DNA of 64,000 nt from Pseudonocardia cypriaca (GTDB lineage: Bacteria > Actinomycetota > Actinomycetes > Mycobacteriales > Pseudonocardiaceae): contig NZ_VFPH01000001.1 in NCBI RefSeq assembly GCF_006717045.1, positions 1,116,001 through 1,180,000 of the forward strand. Direction: 5' to 3'. The notes under the pieces were generated by a model. It was not told where the DNA came from and searched no databases. It saw only the letters and a list, made by a program, of their open reading frames with translations. This document shows, one piece after another, positions 1-7,794 of this stretch; positions within the stretch are counted from its first letter, which is position 1; every line of letters begins with the position of its first letter. Both the position numbers and the translations under genes were made by a program.

Positions 1-339
1 GTGCTGGAGCCGGTAGCAGCAGGTCAGGAACTCGAAGCCGAATGGCTCCGGTGCCGGCGACGTCGGACCCGTCACGACGGGTGGCAGGCTTTCCAGCGCA
101 CCAGGGACGTGGCTGAGGCCGTGCTCGCCCGCGGACGAGGCGAGCACGACATCACCTGGTTCCAGGGCGACAGGCTCCTCGTCCTTCCTGATCAACCAGC
201 AGGTACCGCGCACGACGATGTGGACGCCGCTGCCGACGATGGCGGGCAACCGCAACCCCTGGCCGTCCGACTGCCTGATCAGGCAACCGTTGGCGCTGCC
301 GACCCGGATGGTGCGGATGACCTCACTCATCAGGTCCAC
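1..339 (-). CDS. AraC-family regulator, N-terminal cupin part (cut by window edge)
   Basis: The minus-strand frame stays open to base 1, so the gene continues to the left. The 113 residues visible resemble the N-terminal cupin (Cupin_6/AraC_binding_2) of actinobacterial AraC regulators: an opening MDLMSEVIRTIRVGSAN, then a cupin turn LEPGDVVL. The C-terminal DNA-binding HTH of this family would lie outside the window. I chose GTG 339 because the protein then opens as family members do; ATG 330 and ATG 411 are in-frame alternatives, the last with a GGGAG-like sequence upstream. It is divergent from the flavoprotein gene at 554 and could control it. Confidence 0.7.
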   Translation of the reverse strand, partial: MDLMSEVIRTIRVGSANGCLIRQSDGQGLRLPAIVGSGVHIVVRGTCWLIRKDEEPVALEPGDVVLASSAGEHGLSHVPGALESLPPVVTGPTSPAPEPFGFEFLTCCYRLQH

Positions 340-553
340 GCCGTCGATGCTATCGGCGCACGTCCGCGGCTCGGGTGCACATCCTCGTATGAACCGGGGC
401 AGCTCGCGCATGGTCCCGCGCTCCCGATCGATGTTGGGTCGAGGTCGTGATCGACCGCCGCCCGGCGGACGAGCCCAGCGGGCCGGCGCGGGGTGCCGCT
501 TCCGCCGCGTCGCACCCCGTACCTCTGAAACGCCGTACTACTGAAGGAGAACC

Positions 554-1732
554 GTGCCGACCGACCTCGATGTCGCCCCTGCCGCCGGACTCGCCGATCC
601 CTGGGAGCGGGCGCGGGCGGCTCGTGCGGTGCTCGCCGCGAACGCCGAGGCGACGGAGCAACGGGGGAGGCCAACGGCCGCGAGCCTCGCCGCGGCTCGT
701 GACGTGGGTGCGTTCGCCGTGACGACCCCGGCCCGCTTCGGCGGTCTCGACGCCGACAACCGCACCATGGTGCGGGTGTTCGCCGAGCTGGGCGCCGGCT
801 GCCCGTCGACGTCCTGGCTCGCGGCCGTGTCGGCGACGGCCAAGTCGATGTTCACCGACTGGATGACCGCCGAGGCGCAGGAGGCCTTCTACACCGATCC
901 GCACGTGTCGATCTGCGGCACCGCCATGCCGACGGGACGCGCCCGGACGGCGGCCGGCGGGACCCGGATCACCGGCCGCTGGTCCTACGCCTCGGGTTGC
1001 CTGGACTCCCCGTGGGCGATGGTGGGAGCGAGCGTCCTCGACGACGAACCCACCGGCCAACCGCACCTGGTGCTACTGCCCACCGACGAGCTGACGGTCG
1101 AGCACACCTGGGACGGGGTGGCCGGGTTGCGGGGCACGGGCAGCCACACGCTGGTGGCCGACGACGTGTTCGTCCCGGACGCCTTCCTCATGACGCCGCG
1201 GCAGGGCCCTCCGTCCGCCGCGCGCCGGATGCAGGTCGCACTGCACACCGTCTCCCCGCTGCTCGGCGCGGCGAAGGGGGCGCTCGACGTGGCCGGGCCG
1301 CTGATGACGACCGACCGCCCGGTGTTCGGCACCGCCTACCGGCGCCGGGTCGAGTCGCCATCGGCACGACACCTCTTCGCCGAGGCCGCCCACCTCGTCC
1401 ACGCCGCCGAGCAACGCACCCTGGGCGTGGCCGACGTGCTGGACGCCGCCGAGCGCGCCCATCCCGTCTCGCCCGTCGAGTTCGCCCACGTGCGGATGCA
1501 GCTCATGGCCGCGGTGCAGGACTGCCGCCACGCGGTGGAGAAGCTCCTCGACCTGCACGGCTCCAGCATGTTCGCCGCCGGGAACCCGCTCGGCCGGTTC
1601 TGGCGCGACCTCGCCGTCGGCTCCCGCCACGGCGCGGTCAGGCCCTGGGTGGCCGCCGACGACTACAGCCGCGTCCTGATCGACGACGGCGCGGCGGAGC
1701 CGACGCCGGCCGCCGACGCCGGCCGCGCGTGA
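554..1732 (+). CDS. acyl-CoA dehydrogenase-like flavin enzyme (HsaA-type monooxygenase candidate)
   Basis: 392 residues with the acyl-CoA dehydrogenase fold: an N-terminal helical part (about 20-110), a central beta part (about 115-220) and a C-terminal helical part (about 225-375). The overall pattern, including an ending with GNPLGRFWRDL, looks more like the flavin-dependent monooxygenase subgroup (HsaA, 4-hydroxyphenylacetate 3-monooxygenase oxygenase component) than like beta-oxidation dehydrogenases. Members of that subgroup take reduced flavin from a separate reductase; none sits beside this gene, although an FMN reductase lies at 18037-18654. Start GTG 554 follows AAGGAG at good spacing. 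Substrate unknown; a true acyl-CoA dehydrogenase is the alternative. Confidence 0.75.
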   Translation: MPTDLDVAPAAGLADPWERARAARAVLAANAEATEQRGRPTAASLAAARDVGAFAVTTPARFGGLDADNRTMVRVFAELGAGCPSTSWLAAVSATAKSMFTDWMTAEAQEAFYTDPHVSICGTAMPTGRARTAAGGTRITGRWSYASGCLDSPWAMVGASVLDDEPTGQPHLVLLPTDELTVEHTWDGVAGLRGTGSHTLVADDVFVPDAFLMTPRQGPPSAARRMQVALHTVSPLLGAAKGALDVAGPLMTTDRPVFGTAYRRRVESPSARHLFAEAAHLVHAAEQRTLGVADVLDAAERAHPVSPVEFAHVRMQLMAAVQDCRHAVEKLLDLHGSSMFAAGNPLGRFWRDLAVGSRHGAVRPWVAADDYSRVLIDDGAAEPTPAADAGRA

Positions 1733-1748
1733 CTCCCCATGCCGGCCC

Positions 1749-2447
1749 TCAGGACCAGGCGATCTCACCGGATCGGTCGACGAAGCGTCCGCTGCCGGCC
1801 CCTGGCCCCTCGGTGGCGAGGCCGACGATGGCATCGGTGCCTTCGGTGACGGTCTGGAAGCCGCTGTGGCCGTTGAGGTCGGTGGCCGTGTAGCCGGGGT
1901 CGGCGGCGTTGATGCGGATGTCCGGGAGCGCCTTGGCGTACTGGGTGGTCAGCATCGTGAGCGCGGCCTTCGAGGCCGTGTACAGCGGTGCGACGACCTT
2001 CGACTCGGCCCGCGACGGGTCGTGGGTGTGGGCGAGCGACCCCATCCCGCTGCTGACGTTGACGATCACCGGATCCGGCGACCGGCGCAGCAGCGGCAGG
2101 AACGCGGTGGTCGTCCGCACCACACCGGCGAGGTTGACGTCGAGGACACCGAGGGCGTCGGGCCCGCGGAGCGTGCTGGGGTCGCCTGCCGGGCCGTGGA
2201 CGCCTGCGTTGTTGACCAGGACGTCGATGCGGCCCTCGTGCTCGGCGACGTCCGCGGCCGCGGCGGCGACGGACGCGTCGTCGGTCACGTCGATGCGGAC
2301 GAACCGCGCGCCGAGCGCGGCGGCGGCCTCCGCGCCCCGTTCGGCGTCGCGCGCCCCGACGAGCACGGTGTGGCCGAGCTCGACGAGGCGGCGGGCGGTC
2401 TCGCGCCCGAGACCCTTGTTCGCACCGGTGATGAAGGTGATCGTCAT
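1749..2447 (-). CDS. short-chain dehydrogenase/reductase (SDR)
   Basis: 232 residues, a classical SDR. The NAD(P)-binding motif TGANKGLG is at residues 7-14, NNAG at 79-82, and the catalytic Ser (about 132), Tyr156 and Lys160 (YTASK) are all present. The N-terminal pattern matches SDRs often annotated as carbonyl or quinone reductases. Start ATG 2447 puts the glycine motif at the usual distance; upstream in-frame codons would add an unlikely Arg/Pro-rich leader. It is divergent from the XRE/MmyB regulator at 2560 with 112 bp between them, which suggests control by that regulator. Its 3' end converges on the flavoprotein gene with a 16-bp gap. Substrate unknown. Confidence 0.85.
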   Translation of the reverse strand: MTITFITGANKGLGRETARRLVELGHTVLVGARDAERGAEAAAALGARFVRIDVTDDASVAAAAADVAEHEGRIDVLVNNAGVHGPAGDPSTLRGPDALGVLDVNLAGVVRTTTAFLPLLRRSPDPVIVNVSSGMGSLAHTHDPSRAESKVVAPLYTASKAALTMLTTQYAKALPDIRINAADPGYTATDLNGHSGFQTVTEGTDAIVGLATEGPGAGSGRFVDRSGEIAWS

Positions 2448-2495
2448 GCGGCCAGTGTTCGTCCGCCCCCGGCGCGCGGCCAGGGACGGCTCGAC

Positions 2496-2513
2496 GGTAG
2501 GAGCAGCAGTACC
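2496..2513. promoter_or_regulatory. possible regulator-binding element (GGTAG...CAGnACC)
   Basis: The intergenic region between the divergent SDR and XRE/MmyB genes holds GGTAGGAGCAGCAGTACC. Related strings (GGTAG, 3 to 8 bases, CAG, any base, ACC) occur in the other two divergent spacers controlled by paralogous regulators, at 20933 and 33246. Variable spacing makes this a weak motif. Confidence 0.25.
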
Positions 2514-2559
2514 ACCATCGCCATCCCGTCGACGACCGACGATGGGGGAAGGTGGACTC

Positions 2560-3444
2560 ATGACCAGGTCGTCCGAGGCCGGGCTCGGCGCGATGATCCG
2601 CACGTGGCGGGAGAGGCTGCCGCCGTCGGCGGCTGCGCTGCCGGTGGGCCGGGCCCGCCGCGCGCCCGGGCTGCGCCGGGAGGAGCTGGCCGACCTCGCA
2701 GGCGTGTCGGTCGACTACGTGGTGCGTCTGGAGCAGGGGCGGGCCAGGACGCCCTCGGCCCAGGTGGTGGCGTCGCTGGCGCGCGCCCTGCAGCTGACCA
2801 CCGCGGAGCGGGACCACCTGTACCGGCTGGCCCACCTCGTCCCACCGGCGGACGGCCTGATCTCCGATCACATCCCGCCCGGCGTCCACCGCGTGCTCAC
2901 CCGGCTCGGGGACGTCGCCGTTGCCGTGTTCGCAGCGGACTGGCAGCTGGTCTGGTGGAACCGCAGCTGGGCCGCGCTGCTGGGCGACCCCTCCTCGTCG
3001 CCGCGGCAGCTGCGCAACTTCGCCCGCGACAGGTTCCCGGTGGGCGGCGGTCCGGCCCACCTCGCGCGGTGGCCCGTGACCGAGCAGGACAGCTCCGCCA
3101 CCGACGCCGCGGTCGTGTCCGACCTGCGCCGCGCCACCGGCCGCTTCCCGCACGACATCCGGCTCGCCGAGCTGATCCGCTCCCTTGAGGCGGGCAACGA
3201 ACGGTTCGCCGAGCTGTGGGCGGCGGGCACGGTGGCGGCCCACCGGGAGGACCGCAAGACGATCGAGCACCCGTCGGTGGGCCCGGTCGCGGTGGACTGC
3301 GACGTGCTGAGCGACGGGGACTCCGAGCTCAAGATCGTGATCATGACGGCGGTGCCGGGCAGCGCCGACGAGACCAAGTTGCGGCTCGCCGCGATCGGTG
3401 GCCCGCCCGCTCCGGGTACCCCGGAACCGTTCGTTCCGGCCTGA
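2560..3444 (+). CDS. XRE-type HTH regulator with MmyB-like ligand domain
   Basis: 294 residues. An N-terminal XRE helix-turn-helix (about 12-80) carries the family signature GLRREELADLAGVSVDYVVRLEQGR split over residues 36-60. A C-terminal MmyB-like domain (about 105-280) includes the WNRSW and the late V-P-G-S-ADE-KL patterns of the family. MmyB-like domains have a PAS-like fold, and one structurally studied member bound a fatty acid. ATG 2560 follows GGGGAAGG; ATG 2542 is a possible earlier start. It is divergent from an SDR, the first of three such regulator-oxidoreductase pairs in the window, so a local redox gene is the likely target. Confidence 0.85.
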   Translation: MTRSSEAGLGAMIRTWRERLPPSAAALPVGRARRAPGLRREELADLAGVSVDYVVRLEQGRARTPSAQVVASLARALQLTTAERDHLYRLAHLVPPADGLISDHIPPGVHRVLTRLGDVAVAVFAADWQLVWWNRSWAALLGDPSSSPRQLRNFARDRFPVGGGPAHLARWPVTEQDSSATDAAVVSDLRRATGRFPHDIRLAELIRSLEAGNERFAELWAAGTVAAHREDRKTIEHPSVGPVAVDCDVLSDGDSELKIVIMTAVPGSADETKLRLAAIGGPPAPGTPEPFVPA

Positions 3445-3625
3445 GATCGGCGCCGGAGTTCCAGCCGGCGCATCGGTCTGAGCCGCTCCCCGAAGGCGTT
3501 CCGCGCTCAGCTTCCCGAGGCAGCCGGGCCGGCTCGTCGGGCCGGTGTCGTCCCGACCGCAGCGGCCGGTTCGGGTGTAACACTGTGGCCGCGCATCCCG
3601 TCGATGCGCAACGGGAGGTGTCTAC

Positions 3626-4450
3626 GTGAAGGCGCGGTCACTGGTCTTCGACCTGTTCGGCGACTACCTGCGCTACCGGGGCGGCGAAGCCCGGCTGCGC
3701 AGCCTCGTGGCGCTGATGGGTTGCTTCGACGTCCCGGAGTCCACGGTCCGGGTCGTGGTCACCCGGCTGCGGAAGGAGGGGTGGCTGACGAGCCGCCGCG
3801 ACGGGCGGGAGACGGTGTACGCGCTCAGCGACGCGGCATGGGCCCTGCTGGACGAGGGGCGGGAGCGGATCTTCCACCGCGCGCAGGGGCCGTGGGACGG
3901 GCAATGGCACATGGTCATCTACTCGGTGCCGGAGACCGAGCGGGGGCTGCGCGAGCAGCTGCGCAAGAAGCTCGCCTGGTTCGGTTTCGGGCCGCTGTCG
4001 GCCGCGGTCTGGCTGAGCCCGCACGACCGGACGGGGCTGGTGCTCGAGGCGTTCGTCGACGAGCCGGCCGTGCAGCTCGACGTGTTCCAGTCGCGGTCGA
4101 GGGGCACGTCGGTGGACCGGGACATCGCTGCGCGGTCCTGGGACCTGGAGGGCCTCAACGGCGCCTACGGTGAGCTGCTCGAGACCTACCGGCCCCGGCT
4201 CGCCGCATACCGCTCGGGCGAGCTGCAGGGGGCGCGCGCCCTCGTCGAGCGGATGACGCTGGTCCACGACTACCGCCGCTTCCCCTTCCGGGACCCCGAC
4301 CTGCCGCCCGAGCTGCTGCCCGAGGGCTGGTGCGGCCGGGTCGCGCACGAGGTGTTCCTCGAGGCGCACGGCCTCCTGCGCGGGCCGGCCGAGGCGTGCG
4401 TCGACGCGCTCCTCCGGTCTGCGGCGATGCCGGATGACGCCGCCGACTAG
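3626..4450 (+). CDS. PaaX-family transcriptional regulator
   Basis: 274 residues, the usual PaaX length. It opens with an N-terminal winged-helix part (about 1-75) with the family pattern VPESTVRVVVTRLRKEGWL near residues 39-57, then a central and a C-terminal PaaX domain. The classical PaaX represses phenylacetate catabolism and is released by phenylacetyl-CoA; paralogues control other aromatic acyl-CoA routes. Here it lies directly upstream of an aromatic-acid transporter and the salicylyl-CoA/gentisate genes, so an aryl-CoA such as salicylyl-CoA is a reasonable effector (inference). GTG 3626 follows GGGAGGTG. Confidence 0.88.
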   Translation: MKARSLVFDLFGDYLRYRGGEARLRSLVALMGCFDVPESTVRVVVTRLRKEGWLTSRRDGRETVYALSDAAWALLDEGRERIFHRAQGPWDGQWHMVIYSVPETERGLREQLRKKLAWFGFGPLSAAVWLSPHDRTGLVLEAFVDEPAVQLDVFQSRSRGTSVDRDIAARSWDLEGLNGAYGELLETYRPRLAAYRSGELQGARALVERMTLVHDYRRFPFRDPDLPPELLPEGWCGRVAHEVFLEAHGLLRGPAEACVDALLRSAAMPDDAAD

Positions 4451-4563
4451 TCCCCGCGCCGCATAAACATTTCACAACCTGGACGGTCGTCGCAGTCTCG
4501 TTGTAAGTTGACGGAGCCCCGCCGCGTCGGCGGTGTTGCGGTTCAACGAGGAGCGTGGTGCTC

Positions 4564-5880
4564 GTGTCACAGGCGACAAGCCCACATGCCCGATCCGGAC
4601 TCGTCGTGGTGGCACTGTGCTTCCTGACGATCGTCTTCGACGGCTACGACCTGATCGTCTACGGCTCGGCGGTGCCGAGCCTGCTGGCCGAGCCGGGCTG
4701 GGGCATGGGTCCGGCCCAGGCCGGCGCCATCGGCAGCTACGCGCTGGCGGGCATGCTGGTCGGCGCACTGGGCGCGGGCGCGGTCACCGACGCGGTCGGC
4801 CGCCGCCGGATCATGCTCATCGGCATCACCTGGTTCTCGGTGCTGATGCTGGCGTGCGCCGTGGCTCCGGGCCCCGGCGTGCTCGGGATCCTGCGGTTCC
4901 TCGCCGGCCTCGGGCTCGGCGGCGTCATCCCGTCCGCGATCGCGCTCACGGTCGAGTACGCCCCCCGGGGACGCCGCCAGCTCTACAACGCGCTCATGTT
5001 CGTCGGCTACTCGGTGGGCGGTGTCCTCGCCGCGGTGATGGCGTTGCTGCTCGCCGCGGACCACGGCTGGCGTCCGCTGCTCGCGATCGGGGCGGCGCCG
5101 CTGGTGATCGTGCTGCCGCTGGCGTGGCGGTTCCTGCCCGAGTCGGTCGGATACCTGCTGGCGAAGGGTCGCGACGACGAGGCGCAGGCGCTGGCCGTCC
5201 GCTACGGCCTCGACCTGCCCGCGCTGCGCGCCGAGCGGACCGCCTCGACGGGCGCGGCCGGCCCGCGGGGGCTGTTCCGCCCGGGCACCGCCGGTGCGAC
5301 GCTCCTGTTCGGCGCCGCGAGCTTCTGCGGCCTACTGCTGGTCTACGGGCTCAACACCTGGCTGCCGCAGATCATGCGCCAGGCCGGCTACCCGTTGGGG
5401 TCCGCCCTGACCTTCCTGCTGGTGCTGAACCTCGGCGCCATCGCCGGCACGGTCGTCGCCTCGGTGCTCGCGGACCGGTTCGGGCCCAAGCCGGTCACCG
5501 CGGGCGCGTTCCTGCTCGCCACCGCCTGTCTGGTGGTCCTCAGCCAGCGGGTCGACACGTGGCTGCTGCTCGTGGCGGTGGCCGTGGCCGGCCTGGGCAG
5601 CGTCGGCACCCAGATCCTGGTGAACGGCTACGTCGCGGTGCACTACCCGACACCGGTCCGGGCCACCGCGCTCGGCTGGGCGCTGGGCGTCGGGCGCGCA
5701 GGCGCGATCGTCGGCCCGCTGTTCGGCGGCTGGGTGCTGGCGTCGGGGATCGGGTTCGAGTGGAACTTCTACGGGTTCGCCGTCCCCGCGCTCGCCGGCG
5801 CCGTGCTGATCGCCCTCGTCCCGCGAGCGAGCGGGAACACCGCACACGTGACAACGACGAAGGAGGAGGCGACGGCATGA
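4564..5880 (+). CDS. MFS aromatic-acid:H+ symporter (AAHS type)
   Basis: About 438 residues with twelve predicted membrane segments. The AAHS hallmark DGYD is at residues 26-29 in the first helix, and the loop between helices 2 and 3 carries the MFS motif around DAVGRRR. AAHS carriers import benzoate-type acids (PcaK, BenK, GenK). Position between paaX-like and gentisate dioxygenase genes suggests salicylate or gentisate uptake across the cytoplasmic membrane. GTG 4564 lies 10 bases after a GAGGAG ribosome site; GTG 4555 and 4558 are in-frame but too close to it. The stop overlaps the next gene by ATGA, so the two are co-translated. Confidence 0.87.
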   Translation: MSQATSPHARSGLVVVALCFLTIVFDGYDLIVYGSAVPSLLAEPGWGMGPAQAGAIGSYALAGMLVGALGAGAVTDAVGRRRIMLIGITWFSVLMLACAVAPGPGVLGILRFLAGLGLGGVIPSAIALTVEYAPRGRRQLYNALMFVGYSVGGVLAAVMALLLAADHGWRPLLAIGAAPLVIVLPLAWRFLPESVGYLLAKGRDDEAQALAVRYGLDLPALRAERTASTGAAGPRGLFRPGTAGATLLFGAASFCGLLLVYGLNTWLPQIMRQAGYPLGSALTFLLVLNLGAIAGTVVASVLADRFGPKPVTAGAFLLATACLVVLSQRVDTWLLLVAVAVAGLGSVGTQILVNGYVAVHYPTPVRATALGWALGVGRAGAIVGPLFGGWVLASGIGFEWNFYGFAVPALAGAVLIALVPRASGNTAHVTTTKEEATA

Positions 5881-6980
5881 CCTCGACCGTCCCGCAGGAC
5901 AACAGCACGATCACGCCTCAGGAGCAGGAGCAGCTCGACGAGCTGTACGCGGCGTTCGAGGCGGCGCACATGAAGCCGCTGTGGACCCAGATCGGCGGCC
6001 TGATGCCGACGAGCCCGGTGCCCGACTCGCTGCCGATGCTGTGGCGCTGGTCCACCCTGCTGCCCCTTGCCGAGCGGGCAGGCGTGCTGGTGCCGGTCGG
6101 CCGCGGCGGGGAGCGGCGCGCGATCGCACTGGCGAACCCGGGCCTGCCGGGCACCCCGTACACGACGCCGACGCTGTGGTGCGCGATCCAGTACCTCGGC
6201 CCGCGCGAGGAGGCGCCTGCGCACCGGCACACCCAGACCGCGTTCCGGTTCGTCGTCGAGGGCGAGGGCGTGTGGACCAACGTCGAGGGCGACCCGGTCG
6301 CGATGCGCCGCGGCGACCTCCTGCTCACCCCCGGCATGCACTTCCACGAGCACCACAACACGACCGACCACCCGATGGCCTGGATCGACGGGCTGGACAT
6401 CCCGCTGGTCCGCACGGTCGACGCCGGGTTCTTCGAGTTCGGCCCGGACGTGCTCGCCACGAAGGAGACGCCGGAGGTCTCGCGCAACGAGCGGCTGTGG
6501 GGCCACCCCGGCTTGAGGCCGGTCGGGGCGCCTGCGCCCAGGACCCCGCTGTCGTCGCCCCTGATGGCTTACCGGTGGGAGCACACCGACGCCGCGCTGA
6601 CCGCGCAGCTGGAGCTGGAACGCGACGGGCATCCGGGTGTCGTCGAGCCCGGGCACGCGGTCGTGCGGTTCACCAACCCGGCGACGGGCGGGGACTGCCT
6701 GTCGACCATGCGCTGCGAGATGCACCGGCTGCGGGCGGGCACCCGCACCGCGCTGACCCGCACCGCGGGCTCCTCGGTGTGGCAGATCTTCTCCGGTTCC
6801 GGCGTGGTCACCGTCGGCGACGAGCGCTACGAGGTCGGCACCGGCGACCTGTTCTGCGTGCCGTCCTGGGCGGGCCTCGCCTTCGACACCGACTCCGGCC
6901 TCGACGCCTTCCGGTTCTCCGACGAGCCCGTCTTCGAGGCGCTCGGCCTCGCCCGCACCGCACGTGAGGAGCGCCCGTGA
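5877..6980 (+). CDS. sdgD: gentisate 1,2-dioxygenase
   Basis: 367 residues, a double-cupin ring-cleavage enzyme. The first cupin has HRHTQTAFRFVVEGEG (residues 116-131) with probable iron ligands His116 and His118, and a later His in GMHFHEHHN (about 153-161) as the third ligand. The second cupin (about 255-350) keeps the fold. It opens gentisate (2,5-dihydroxybenzoate) with O2 to maleylpyruvate. Its start overlaps the transporter stop, and its stop overlaps the FAH hydrolase start, an arrangement typical of a tight operon. In Streptomyces sp. WA46 the equivalent step is named SdgD. 1-Hydroxy-2-naphthoate dioxygenase is a related alternative, less likely here. Confidence 0.88.
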   Translation: MTSTVPQDNSTITPQEQEQLDELYAAFEAAHMKPLWTQIGGLMPTSPVPDSLPMLWRWSTLLPLAERAGVLVPVGRGGERRAIALANPGLPGTPYTTPTLWCAIQYLGPREEAPAHRHTQTAFRFVVEGEGVWTNVEGDPVAMRRGDLLLTPGMHFHEHHNTTDHPMAWIDGLDIPLVRTVDAGFFEFGPDVLATKETPEVSRNERLWGHPGLRPVGAPAPRTPLSSPLMAYRWEHTDAALTAQLELERDGHPGVVEPGHAVVRFTNPATGGDCLSTMRCEMHRLRAGTRTALTRTAGSSVWQIFSGSGVVTVGDERYEVGTGDLFCVPSWAGLAFDTDSGLDAFRFSDEPVFEALGLARTAREERP

Positions 6981-7789
6981 AGCTCGCGACCGTCCGCACC
7001 GCCGGCGGGACGGCGGCCGTCCGGGTCGACGACGACGGCGCGGTCGAGCTGGGTGCGGCCGACCTCGGCGAGTTCCTGGCGCGGCCGGACTGGAAGGCGG
7101 CCGCGGCCGCCGCCGACGGCCCCCGGCACGAGCTGGCCGGGCTGGACTACGCCCCGCTCGTCCCGCGCCCCGAGAAGATCTTCTGCGTCGGCCTGAACTA
7201 CCGCACGCACATCCTCGAGATGGGCCGGGAGCTCCCAGGGGCCCCGGCGCTGTTCGCGAAGTTCGCCCGGGCGCTGGTCGGTGCGTACGACCCGGTGGAG
7301 CTGCCGGCCGGCTCGGACCAGGTCGACTGGGAGGCCGAGCTCGGCGTGGTGGTCGGGGCCGAGGTCCGGCACGCCACGCCGGAGCAGGCAGCGGCGGCGA
7401 TCGCCGGCTACACCGTGGTCAACGACGTCACCGCGCGGGACTTCCAGTACCGCTCGGTGCAGTGGCTGCAGGGCAAGACCTTCGAGCGCAGCACGCCGGT
7501 GGGGCCATGGCTCGTGACGGACGCCGAGCCCGGGGAGATCTCGTGCGAGGTCGACGGGGACGTCGTGCAGAAGGCCGACACCGCGGACCTGGTGTTCGGC
7601 CCCGCGGACCTGGTGGCCTACATCTCGCAGATCATCACGCTGGTTCCGGGTGACCTCATCGCCACCGGCACCCCCGGCGGTGTCGGGCACGCCCGCAAGC
7701 CACCGCGCTACCTGAGCGAGGGGTCCGAGCTGGTCACCCGCGTCGAGGGTGTGGGCGAGCTCCGCAACACCGTTGCGAAGGGGGCCTGA
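6977..7789 (+). CDS. FAH-family hydrolase (fumarylpyruvate/maleylpyruvate hydrolase)
   Basis: 270 residues with the fumarylacetoacetate hydrolase C-terminal fold. The metal site is visible as Glu119 and Glu121 in DWEAELG and Asp150 in VVNDVTARD. GLNYRTH (about 72-78) is a family signature. Directly after gentisate dioxygenase it should hydrolyse fumarylpyruvate to fumarate and pyruvate. No maleylpyruvate isomerase is seen in the window, so either that enzyme is elsewhere or this protein takes maleylpyruvate directly to maleate and pyruvate. GTG 6977 overlaps the preceding stop by GTGA. Confidence 0.85.
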   Translation: MKLATVRTAGGTAAVRVDDDGAVELGAADLGEFLARPDWKAAAAAADGPRHELAGLDYAPLVPRPEKIFCVGLNYRTHILEMGRELPGAPALFAKFARALVGAYDPVELPAGSDQVDWEAELGVVVGAEVRHATPEQAAAAIAGYTVVNDVTARDFQYRSVQWLQGKTFERSTPVGPWLVTDAEPGEISCEVDGDVVQKADTADLVFGPADLVAYISQIITLVPGDLIATGTPGGVGHARKPPRYLSEGSELVTRVEGVGELRNTVAKGA

Positions 7790-7794
7790 CCCCG

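Noticed and set aside
1..450. Long plus-strand open frame at the left edge
   Set aside because: The opposite strand encodes a clear AraC cupin domain; the plus frame has no recognisable motif and the codon bias of a shadow.
437..456. GGTCGA-N8-TCGACC repeat before the flavoprotein gene as an operator
   Set aside because: 6-bp arms of CG-rich sequence are expected by chance here; no second copy was seen.
4451..4553. ACAAC...GTTGT inverted repeat before the aromatic-acid transporter, as a PaaX site
   Set aside because: Arms are only 5 bp with a 21-base gap; too weak to call, although a PaaX site is expected in this region.
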